Source: Planctomycetia bacterium TMED53 (lineage in GTDB: Bacteria > Planctomycetota > UBA8108 > UBA1146). Taken from it: 49,394 bases of DNA. This document shows, piece after piece, positions 33,638 through 40,984 of this stretch. The translations under genes and the position numbers were made by a program. A model generated the notes under the pieces. That model had not been told where the DNA came from. It saw nothing but the letters and a program-made list of their open reading frames with translations, and searched no databases. Positions within the stretch are counted from its first letter, which is position 1. Every line of letters begins with the position of its first letter. The DNA is taken from NCBI GenBank assembly GCA_002167285.1, contig NHDG01000110.1, forward strand, positions 1-49,394, read 5' to 3'.

Positions 33638-35023
33638 ATGAAGACCTACAGATCGACCACCTCTCCGATGACTCGTGCCGCAATGGGTGCGCTTTTCATC
33701 TCTCTCTGCTTCCTCTTCATCGGCGGTGTCACAGAGCAGGGCATTTACGCTAATCCAGCAACAGCTGAATCCAACACTTCAACCGCAGACTTGTTGACCG
33801 CCCTCGATGAAGGTGATCTTGAAGCACTTTCCAAGGCGAGCCCCTCCAAGATCATCAAAACCCTCGGCAGAACGGTTCCAAAAGGGCGGCTCAAACCGGG
33901 GCAAACCACACAGATTGAGTTTTCAGCTGAAGATGGCCGCGATACCCGCGTCTCCATCTATGGCCCCGCAGGTCGTCACCGCAGCTACGGACTGATCGTG
34001 ATGCTCCACGGATATGGCGGCAACGGTCGCTCCTCAGTTACCCGCAGTTACCAGAACTTTGCCAATAAAAATGGCTATATCATCGTCGCCCCGGATGCCC
34101 AGCGCCCGGCAAAGGGAAAATGGAACGAGGATCTTCCGGAACAAATTCTTGGGACACCCACCCGGCACTGGTGGTCCTACCGCTCTGACGGGTTTGTCAA
34201 CGGGCTCATCGATGACCTCTGCTGGAAGTACCCCATCGATCGTAATCGTGTCGTGCTCTCCGGCATGTCGATGGGCGGCTTTGGAACCTGGAATCTGGGA
34301 AGCCGTTTCAGCGATCGCTTTTGTGCCCTCGCCCCGCTGGCTGGGGGACTGTGCATGAGAGATTACGAAACGGACGACCTCGACGAGCGCTATAAACTTC
34401 TCCTCGGCAACCTGCGCTGGCTACCCTCCTACTTTGTCCATGGAAACACCGACAACCTCGTCCCCGTCGTTTTCTCGGAAATGATCGAAGAGGTCCTGCT
34501 CGAGCGGGATTTTGACCACGTCTACAAGGAGCTGGACGGCATCGGCCACCAACTTGACCTTCGTGGGGGAGGCACGATTCTTCCCGATATTCATCAGTGG
34601 CTGACCAAGAAACGCCGGGTCCTCGAGCCCGCCGAAATCGAACATCATGCCCTGACCACCGACCACGGCCGTCAACACTGGGTCCGCATCGACAGCTTCG
34701 ACGCTGATAAACAGCCTGCAAGAATCAGTGCAAAGGTCGAAAAAGGCAACAAGATCAACATCGAGAGTGACAACGTGAAATCCCTGACGATCTTTGTATG
34801 CAACAAACTTCTCAAAGAGAAAAACAAGATCTTCGTCGAGTGGAATGGTAAAGAGGTTCACTCTGACAAGGTCAAAGAAACCCGCGAAGCGCTCGTTGAA
34901 TCATGGAAAGATCGCCGCGATCCTTTTCTGCTGCATACACGGATGATTCAGTTGGGCCAGTCGGAATCCGAGCAGGCAGCCGCTGTATACCGACCAGTAT
35001 TCCAGACAGGGATGGCCCAATAG
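33638..35023 (+). CDS. Secreted alpha/beta-hydrolase (esterase/PHB depolymerase-like)
   Basis: A 461-residue protein with an N-terminal hydrophobic export segment (ALFISLCFLFIGGV). The hydrolase fold covers about 85-320. It has the oxyanion-region motif MLHGYGGNG near 122, the nucleophile elbow SGMSMGG with Ser211, VHGNTDNLVPV with Asp272 as likely acid, and GIGHQL with His304. This is the arrangement of feruloyl-esterase/PHB-depolymerase-like and S9-type hydrolases. A C-terminal domain of about 140 residues (with LTTDHGRQHWVRIDSF) has no clear match. AAGGA before the ATG supports the start. Substrate unknown; polysaccharide ester or polyester hydrolysis is plausible. Confidence 0.88.
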   Translation: MKTYRSTTSPMTRAAMGALFISLCFLFIGGVTEQGIYANPATAESNTSTADLLTALDEGDLEALSKASPSKIIKTLGRTVPKGRLKPGQTTQIEFSAEDGRDTRVSIYGPAGRHRSYGLIVMLHGYGGNGRSSVTRSYQNFANKNGYIIVAPDAQRPAKGKWNEDLPEQILGTPTRHWWSYRSDGFVNGLIDDLCWKYPIDRNRVVLSGMSMGGFGTWNLGSRFSDRFCALAPLAGGLCMRDYETDDLDERYKLLLGNLRWLPSYFVHGNTDNLVPVVFSEMIEEVLLERDFDHVYKELDGIGHQLDLRGGGTILPDIHQWLTKKRRVLEPAEIEHHALTTDHGRQHWVRIDSFDADKQPARISAKVEKGNKINIESDNVKSLTIFVCNKLLKEKNKIFVEWNGKEVHSDKVKETREALVESWKDRRDPFLLHTRMIQLGQSESEQAAAVYRPVFQTGMAQ

Positions 35024-35110
35024 CCTGACAGGGTTCTTACCGTTTCTGACAAGAGCGCGCTCTCAACGAGGTGTTGAATGACATGATGGGGACTGATCGA
35101 GGTTCACCGA

Positions 35111-36742
35111 ATGTCTTCCCATTTTATTGCACAACTCCGCGATGACTCCGTCCTCCAACCGAAGAGATGGCTTTGGGTGGCTCACGACCAATTGCATCCG
35201 CAGCTCAACCCCTGGGCCGGTGAATCCCCCGAAGAAACAGGGCTGATTTTTATTGAGTCGAAGCAGCGGGGGAACGCACGACCCTACCATCGCCAAAAAC
35301 TGGCCTTCCTGCTTTCAAACCTGCGACACCGTGCGCTCGAAGCCCAAAGTGAGGGGCACCCGGTTCGCTATCTGTTCAGCGATGACGACTACGGAACGGT
35401 GTTGACTGAGCAAGCCAGAGAATTGGGTTCGGTCCACGTGCTGCGCTCCCCCGAACGGGAAATTCGTGAGCAACTGAAACCCGCCATCGGTAACAGCCTG
35501 CTGCAGGAGCACGAACATGGTGGCTGGCTGACTACCCGGGAAGAGTTCATCGACAGTGTCGGTGATACTCCTCCCTTCCGAATGGATGCTTTTTACCGCC
35601 ACTTCCGCAAGGTTTCCGGAGTCCTGATGGAAAACGGCTCCCCGGAAGGGGGAAGATACAGCCACGACGGCGACAACCGTCAACCTTGGAAGGGAGATCC
35701 TCCCGCACCGGAGGATCCGGCCTTCGATGTCGATACCATCGATGAAGAGGTCACTGCGATGGTGCTGGCGGAATTCCCGCACCACCCCGGAAACATCGAT
35801 CTCTCCAGGTTGCCCACCACCGCCGATCAGGCCGAAGATGCTCTGCGCTTCGCCCGCTCGGTGATCCCCGAGTTTGGCCCCTACGAAGATGCTTTCAGCG
35901 AGCACTCGCGGGCCCTCTTTCACACGCGCCTCGCTAGCCTACTGCATCTGCATCGGGTTCTCCCGGAGGAACTTCTTCAGGTGGCCATCGACACCCCGGC
36001 ACCCCTCAACAGTCGGGAAGGCCTGATTCGCCAATTGATCTGGCGTGAGTACATGCATCACATCCATGAAATCACCGATGGATTCCGCACTCTGGATCTT
36101 CCGCGAACCACAGCCCCTTGCCGGGATGCACGCTGGGGTGATTTCAGCGGTAACAAAACTTTTGGCAAGAGTGGGGGGCGTGAACGACATCCGAACCGCC
36201 TGTCACAAAAGCAGCCGCTGCCACCCGCCTTCTGGGGTCAGGAGAGTGGATTGCGTTGCCTCGATGCGACGACCGCTGCCGTCATGGAGGAGGGGTGGAC
36301 CCACCACATCCCCCGACTGATGATCCTCGGCAATCTCGCCAGCCTTCTCGACATCCATCCCCGTGAACTCACCGACTGGTTTCATGTCGCCTTCATCGAT
36401 GCCTACGACTGGGTCGTTGAAACAAATGTTCTCGGAATGGGGACCTTTGCGGTGGGGGAATCGATGATGACAAAACCCTACATCTCCGGAACGCCCTACC
36501 TTCACAAGATGGGAGATCACTGCAAAGCGTGTGCATTTCATCCAAAGAAGAATTGCCCTATCTCATCTTTGTATTGGGCATACCTAGAAAGACACAGCAA
36601 AGCATTTGAAGGCAACGTGCGCATGGCGATGCCACTGAGAACTCTGGAGAAGCGCAGCAAAGAACAGAAAAAGGCTGACTCCGAGGTGTTCCAATCAGTC
36701 CTATCGACACTTCAGCGCGGAGAAGCTGTCACTCCCGATTGA
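35111..36742 (+). CDS. FeS-type cryptochrome/photolyase (PhrB-like, possible (6-4) photolyase)
   Basis: A 543-residue flavoprotein of the FeS-BCP branch of photolyases, which repair (6-4) UV lesions in DNA using light. The N-terminal antenna-like fold begins with RWLWVAHDQLHPQLNPW. The C-terminal catalytic part has IRQLIWREYMHHIH and DWFHVAFIDAYDWVVETNVLGMG. Four cysteines fit the 4Fe-4S site of the family: Cys383 (GLRCLD), then Cys471, Cys474 and Cys482 (CKACAFHPKKNC). The last gap is shorter than I recall for Agrobacterium PhrB. The start is the first ATG at 35111, with weak GAGG about 12 bases upstream. It stands alone, with 87 bases between it and the esterase. Confidence 0.92.
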   Translation: MSSHFIAQLRDDSVLQPKRWLWVAHDQLHPQLNPWAGESPEETGLIFIESKQRGNARPYHRQKLAFLLSNLRHRALEAQSEGHPVRYLFSDDDYGTVLTEQARELGSVHVLRSPEREIREQLKPAIGNSLLQEHEHGGWLTTREEFIDSVGDTPPFRMDAFYRHFRKVSGVLMENGSPEGGRYSHDGDNRQPWKGDPPAPEDPAFDVDTIDEEVTAMVLAEFPHHPGNIDLSRLPTTADQAEDALRFARSVIPEFGPYEDAFSEHSRALFHTRLASLLHLHRVLPEELLQVAIDTPAPLNSREGLIRQLIWREYMHHIHEITDGFRTLDLPRTTAPCRDARWGDFSGNKTFGKSGGRERHPNRLSQKQPLPPAFWGQESGLRCLDATTAAVMEEGWTHHIPRLMILGNLASLLDIHPRELTDWFHVAFIDAYDWVVETNVLGMGTFAVGESMMTKPYISGTPYLHKMGDHCKACAFHPKKNCPISSLYWAYLERHSKAFEGNVRMAMPLRTLEKRSKEQKKADSEVFQSVLSTLQRGEAVTPD

Positions 36743-36809
36743 TCCGCGCTCTCTTCATCGATAGCCTCAAGGGTTGAGAAGTTCTCTACATGAGCCAGAA
36801 AGTGGTGCC

Positions 36810-37193
36810 ATGATCGAAAAAATGAACTGGGTCGGTGAAATCAACGGACACCTGGTGGTGACGGATGATTCCGGCGCCGAAACGACCCTCGATCGACCAG
36901 GGGACCTCGTTGCTCACATGATGCAGGCGGAGTGCCCCTCCGAGCTACAAGCGTCAATCCTCGTTCACGGTTACTGCCTTGCAACCCAGGGCGTCAGGCT
37001 TCCGCATCTCGTCAGACAAGTCTTGAAAAAAACCGGGGTATTTATCCGCAGTGTCGATATGAACTCGATGCCCCTTTATCAAGCGACAGAACATTTCCAA
37101 AGCTTCTTCGCCGATTGCAAAGAAGAAGGCGTTGAACTACAGGAAGCGGTTCTCGCTGAAGTGAGCCGATACTGTCGAGAAAAAGTTTCCTGA
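36810..37193 (+). CDS. Small hypothetical protein, 126 residues
   Basis: The product starts MIEKMNWVGEINGHLVV and continues to KVS. It is mixed alpha/beta without signal or membrane segments. The first part (about 5-35) looks like a small beta-sheet (GEINGHLVVTDDSGAETTLD); the rest is helical, with two Cys in the middle and one near the end. I do not recognise a family. The ATG at 36810 gives the natural-looking N-terminus; a TTG at 36774 would add 12 residues. No strong ribosome site was seen. It lies 67 bases after the photolyase and may share its transcript. It converges on carbonic anhydrase with a 3-base gap. Confidence 0.6.
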   Translation: MIEKMNWVGEINGHLVVTDDSGAETTLDRPGDLVAHMMQAECPSELQASILVHGYCLATQGVRLPHLVRQVLKKTGVFIRSVDMNSMPLYQATEHFQSFFADCKEEGVELQEAVLAEVSRYCREKVS

Positions 37194-37196
37194 ACC

Positions 37197-37814
37197 TCAG
37201 TCGAGGTACAAAACTTCCCCGGAAGCGATATCGAAGACCGCGCCAACAACCTGGAGTCCCGTGGATTCATCGGGGCAGAACGCCCTAACAGCTTCAACCG
37301 TAGCCTGCACATGCCTTGCCACTGCGTCATTCACCACATCGGTTTGTTGCGAGCCAGTCGCCTCCAAGTAAGAGGCTTGGCAAGCTTCCACAGCTGGATG
37401 AATCGCTGCTCGTACCTTTCCAAGAAATGGGATCTCTGCAGCTTCCGGATCAGCGCTGGCGAGGGTCGCTTTCACCGCACCGCAGTCACGATGGCCGAGA
37501 ACTAAAACCAAACGCGTACCGAGTCCTTCACACCCAAAGAGGATGCTCTCGCGCATAAAGTCATCGACGACGTGCCCTGCAACCCTTTGCACAAAGAGCT
37601 GCCCGCAACCTTGCTGAAAAATAACCTCAGGGGGAACGCGGGAATCGGCACAGGATAGAACCACCGCGAATGGCTTTTGTGCTGGAACTTCACCGGGCAC
37701 TGGAACAGGGATCTGAACGCTGCTTCCATCCCTGCTTCCATCCCTCTGCATCGCGGCCATGAATTCGGCGTTGCCCGATTTCAAGCGCTCTATCGCCTCT
37801 GCTGCCGGGATCAT
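37197..37814 (-). CDS. Beta-class carbonic anhydrase
   Basis: A 205-residue enzyme that interconverts CO2 and bicarbonate. The zinc site is complete: Cys55, Asp57 and Arg59 in SCADSRVPPE, with His108 and Cys111 in GHRDCGAV. No signal peptide is evident, although the first 50 residues are longer and more proline-rich than in compact family members. The ribosome site (GGGGG, 37819-37823) is four bases before the ATG and lies wholly within one arm of a 9-bp inverted repeat, which could control translation. The gene is downstream of the HtrA gene on the same strand, with 63 bases between. Confidence 0.95.
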   Translation of the reverse strand: MIPAAEAIERLKSGNAEFMAAMQRDGSRDGSSVQIPVPVPGEVPAQKPFAVVLSCADSRVPPEVIFQQGCGQLFVQRVAGHVVDDFMRESILFGCEGLGTRLVLVLGHRDCGAVKATLASADPEAAEIPFLGKVRAAIHPAVEACQASYLEATGSQQTDVVNDAVARHVQATVEAVRAFCPDESTGLQVVGAVFDIASGEVLYLD

Positions 37815-37818
37815 CGCA

Positions 37819-37851
37819 CCCCCTTTCCGTCATTAGAATAACGAAAGGGGG
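37819..37851 (-). promoter_or_regulatory. Hairpin enclosing the carbonic anhydrase ribosome binding site
   Basis: CCCCCTTTC at 37819-37827 and GAAAGGGGG at 37843-37851 are perfect complements with a 15-base loop. On the minus strand the arm nearest the gene reads GAAAGGGGG and ends four bases before the ATG, so it is itself the Shine-Dalgarno region. It could sequester the ribosome site, act as an RNA thermometer, or terminate the upstream HtrA transcript. No T-run follows, so translation control is favoured. Confidence 0.55.
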
Positions 37852-37877
37852 CGCGCCTTGCCCGCGATTTCGCGCGA

Positions 37878-38963
37878 TCAGGAGGGGGGAGGAAGCAGGG
37901 TCGTGCGTATCTTGCGCTCTTCCCCATCCCTTTCGAGGGTGACTTCGACCTCTACTCCGGCGCGATATCCTTCCAGCAAGGAAAGAAGTTCGCCGAGGGA
38001 TGGGGTGGGTCGCCCATCTACTGCTACGATTTGATCGCGCACGGACCCCTCATCGACTCCCAGGACTCCCTTCTCAGCGAGAGGACCATCGACTTCGACG
38101 ATCACTACCCCCTTGAAACGGGAAGCACCGCTTCCGGTGTAGGGAACAAAACCAAGGATCGGCCTCTGCACCTCACCATGTTCGATGAGGTCTGGCACTG
38201 TTCGCGTCACCGTGTCTACAGGGATCGCAAAGGATATACCGGCGTGAGCTCCCGTCGGACTGATGATCGCTGTGTTGACGCCGATCAAACGGCCCTGGCT
38301 GTCGAGCAGTGGCCCACCCGAATTTCCTGGATTGACCGCCGCATCAGTCTGAATCACATCGTGAATCGTTGTTCCCTGCAATGATTGAATCTCCCGACCC
38401 AAAGCACTGATCACTCCACGACTGAGTGATTGATCGAGTCCAAACGGATTTCCAATGGCGTGAACAAATTGTCCGACTCTCAGATCATCACTTGTCCCTA
38501 CTGGAATCAACTCGAGCCCCTCGGGGATCTCTTCCACTTTCAGAACAGCGAGATCTTTAGCGCGAGAATAGCCGACGATCTTCGCCGGGCTTGTAGTACC
38601 GTCGCTGAAAGCGACACTGACGCCACCGCTACCACGGGCAACGACGTGATAGTTGGTGACCACGTGCCCATCGAGATCCCAAATGAACCCGGTTCCCGTA
38701 CCTGCGATTCTTTGGAACGCCTCTCCTCCGAAGAGTTGATTGACCTGCTGCTGCGCCCTGACGTTGACGACCGTTGGCGCAGCACCCTCAAAGAGCTGAA
38801 CGAGGCGATCCTCCTCCGAAGCTAGCGGTCCTCTGGGAGTTACGCTTCGATCCAATGCGGACACTTCCGGTCCGAGTGCGAAAAACCCTGCCACGGCGAT
38901 CAAGGCAGCGGTCAGTGCGGTGGACATATTTACTCCCTGAAGAAAACGAAGATTTCCTGACAT
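37878..38963 (-). CDS. HtrA/DegP-type trypsin-like serine protease with PDZ domain
   Basis: A 361-residue envelope protease. An N-terminal hydrophobic segment (ALTAALIAVAGFFALGPEVSA) is followed by the chymotrypsin fold with His106 (VVTNYHVVA), Asp137 (AKDLAVLKV) and Ser215 (NPGNSGGPLL). A single PDZ domain covers about 265-355 (EVDGPLAEKGVLG and VAVDGRPTPSLGELLSLLEGY). One PDZ resembles DegS more than DegP. Role: removal of damaged exported proteins or stress sensing. The start could be ATG 38963 (AGGAG seven bases before) or ATG 38927 (GGGAG five bases before); both have good sites. It is divergent from signal peptidase II. Confidence 0.94.
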   Translation of the reverse strand: MSGNLRFLQGVNMSTALTAALIAVAGFFALGPEVSALDRSVTPRGPLASEEDRLVQLFEGAAPTVVNVRAQQQVNQLFGGEAFQRIAGTGTGFIWDLDGHVVTNYHVVARGSGGVSVAFSDGTTSPAKIVGYSRAKDLAVLKVEEIPEGLELIPVGTSDDLRVGQFVHAIGNPFGLDQSLSRGVISALGREIQSLQGTTIHDVIQTDAAVNPGNSGGPLLDSQGRLIGVNTAIISPTGAHAGISFAIPVDTVTRTVPDLIEHGEVQRPILGFVPYTGSGASRFKGVVIVEVDGPLAEKGVLGVDEGSVRDQIVAVDGRPTPSLGELLSLLEGYRAGVEVEVTLERDGEERKIRTTLLPPPS

Positions 38964-39054
38964 GGATCACTCCTCTCTGGTGCAGCTCTCAAATTCAAAG
39001 CTGCTGCTTCAAACAAGCCTCGACAGATCCCTCAAATCCGGTTGTCATGGTGTC

Positions 39055-39738
39055 ATGAGCAACTCAGCGGAAAACCACGACCAGCCCGAAGGGGCCACAA
39101 AGATGACCGGAGATCCGGTGGGGGGTGAACCGAAATCTCCGGTCAGGGGTACCTCTGCGGAACCCCCCCAGGACGATTTTCAACCTGCGCACGCCGCAGG
39201 TGTCTTCACCCTGGTCACGGGATTCTTGTTGTGGGCTGACTTAATGACGAAATCTGCGGCGTTCAAGTTCCTGGAAGTTTCCATCTTCACCGCACCCTCT
39301 GGTTTTCCTGCGGTCACCCGTTCACCGATTCACGAAATCTTCCCTGGGTTTGGCCTCGAAGCTGCTCTCAATCTCGGTGCATTTAATGGCTGGTTCGCTT
39401 GGGCGCCGTGGCTATTGATAGGCGTATCAGTTCTGGCTGTTCCAGTCTGTTTCTACATCGCCGTGTATCGATCTGATCGTTGGCTCTCTGTGATCGCACT
39501 CGCGTTAATTGCTTCAGGTGCTGCAGGAAACTTGTACGACCGTGCGATCATCGGCGGAGTACGTGATTTCATTCGCTGGTCGATTCAATGGGGCGACAAG
39601 GAATACGTCTGGCCCAATTTCAATATCGCTGACAGCGCCATCGTTTGTGGAGTCGCCCTCATCATTTGGATGGAGTGGCGCAGACCTGTCGACGATTCAG
39701 ATAGCCCTGATACAGAAGAAAAGCCAGCGGCAAGCTAA
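39055..39738 (+). CDS. lspA: Signal peptidase II (lipoprotein signal peptidase)
   Basis: A predicted inner-membrane aspartic protease of about 227 residues that removes lipoprotein signal peptides after lipidation. Family motifs are clear: ADLMTKSAAF in the first helix, LNLGAFNGWF, SGAAGNLYDRAIIGGVRDFI with catalytic Asp162, and WPNFNIADSAI with catalytic Asp193. It is longer than typical (about 160-170 residues) because of a hydrophilic Pro/Glu-rich N-terminal extension of about 45 residues and an acidic C-terminal tail. The start is uncertain: ATG 39055 here, with ATG 38962 and 39103 as alternatives and no strong ribosome site. Several lipoproteins in the window are likely substrates. The 3' end overlaps the convergent GT-C gene by 77 bases. 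Confidence 0.92.
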   Translation: MSNSAENHDQPEGATKMTGDPVGGEPKSPVRGTSAEPPQDDFQPAHAAGVFTLVTGFLLWADLMTKSAAFKFLEVSIFTAPSGFPAVTRSPIHEIFPGFGLEAALNLGAFNGWFAWAPWLLIGVSVLAVPVCFYIAVYRSDRWLSVIALALIASGAAGNLYDRAIIGGVRDFIRWSIQWGDKEYVWPNFNIADSAIVCGVALIIWMEWRRPVDDSDSPDTEEKPAAS

Positions 39739-40984
39739 ACACCCATAGCGCGTTCCACTGCGGGGACTCCCAAACCCCCATCGCACGCCATTCATCGAGA
39801 ACCCGGTAATTGATTAATACGGTAATCGTCAACAGCAGAGCACCTCTGCAGGGACTGATCACCGTCGGCAACAGCAGCCATAGTGCATACCAGGGGTGAA
39901 GCGTCGGGGTCAGCAGCAAAAAACCCAGCATCAAGAGGCGCGCAGCACGCCAAGTCTCCTGACCACGAATCGCCCAAGCGAGGCACCACCACGCCACGAT
40001 CAACAACACCCGGAGGCCCCGAGTAAGCGGATCCTCTGAGTTATAAACATCTGCGCCAAGCAGCTTTCCCAGGGGCTCAAACAACAACCCCCCCGAATAC
40101 CAACTTCCGGCGTAGGCTCTCAATCCCTGCGCGCCTTCATAGCTCCATCCTGCCCAATAAAAGGCGGATACAGCGATCAACCCGCCCACAAAGATGGCGA
40201 CCGCCTTCCAGCCAACCTTCTTCAGTAAATGGAAAACCAAACCCGCAGGAACCAGCAAAGTCGCTGTCGCCATCGATAAAAATCCAGCACTACGCCAGCG
40301 CTGATTATTTTCGATCGCCAGCAACGCCAAAGCCAAAAACATGATGGCGAGAAAGTGAACATGAGCCCCGATGGCACTTTCAAGAATCGGCAACGGATGC
40401 CAACACCAAAGGATACTGCGGTGAGGGTCTGATCGTTTTTGAATCAAAACCCTACACAGCAAAACTCCGATGCCTAAATCCAGCAACAACATCGCCCAGC
40501 GCCAGCCTCGCTCGGAATGGGCGAAGAAACGAAACGCGCCTTGAGCCACCGGTGGGTAAACGGTGGGGATCTGAGGATGGTTGATTTTTTCGCGAACCTT
40601 CGCCCAACGATCATCTTTAGCGATGGAATCCAAAGAAGCATCTTCAGGGGCGACTCCATATGGAGAGATTCCATTGCGCTGGACCTCGCCATCCCAGAGA
40701 TACCGCCATAGATCATCGCTGAGGACCGGATCGGTACCGACCAGAAGAACTCGGGAAATCGCTGCCCCGACAAGGATCATCGTCAATGCCTGTGTACGGG
40801 AAACCCGGGAAAACCACCGGTACCCCAATGCCATCCAAAGGGCTAAAGCAATGGCGACAAAAATATGGCCTGAAATAGGATCTTCCGGGCCTAGCTGATC
40901 GAGACTTCGCGCCCACCACCACCAACTGCCGCAAAATGAGCCCGTGATCAAAATCGAGATGAAGCAACGCATTCCGGGGCTCAT
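39662..40984 (-). CDS. GT-C type integral membrane glycosyltransferase (mannosyltransferase-like)
   Basis: A 440-residue polytopic protein. LSDDLWRYLWDGEVQRNGISPYGVAPED after the second helix is the acidic outer-loop motif of GT-C transferases related to GT87/DUF2029 and alpha-mannosyltransferases. HPQIPTVYPPVAQ follows it. About ten further hydrophobic segments include TPTLHPWYALWLLLP. The enzyme should use a polyprenyl-phosphate sugar to build an envelope glycan or glycolipid. The ATG at 40984 overlaps the HyuA stop (ATGA) with GAGG about ten bases upstream; an ATG at 41005 is the alternative. The last 77 bases lie antisense to lspA. Confidence 0.82.
   Translation of the reverse strand: MSPGMRCFISILITGSFCGSWWWWARSLDQLGPEDPISGHIFVAIALALWMALGYRWFSRVSRTQALTMILVGAAISRVLLVGTDPVLSDDLWRYLWDGEVQRNGISPYGVAPEDASLDSIAKDDRWAKVREKINHPQIPTVYPPVAQGAFRFFAHSERGWRWAMLLLDLGIGVLLCRVLIQKRSDPHRSILWCWHPLPILESAIGAHVHFLAIMFLALALLAIENNQRWRSAGFLSMATATLLVPAGLVFHLLKKVGWKAVAIFVGGLIAVSAFYWAGWSYEGAQGLRAYAGSWYSGGLLFEPLGKLLGADVYNSEDPLTRGLRVLLIVAWWCLAWAIRGQETWRAARLLMLGFLLLTPTLHPWYALWLLLPTVISPCRGALLLTITVLINYRVLDEWRAMGVWESPQWNALWVFSLPLAFLLYQGYLNRRQVCATPSK

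Noticed and set aside
37194-37207. ACCTC/GAGGT hairpin between the convergent unknown gene and carbonic anhydrase
   Set aside because: Only a 5-bp stem with no adjacent T-run; too weak to call a terminator.
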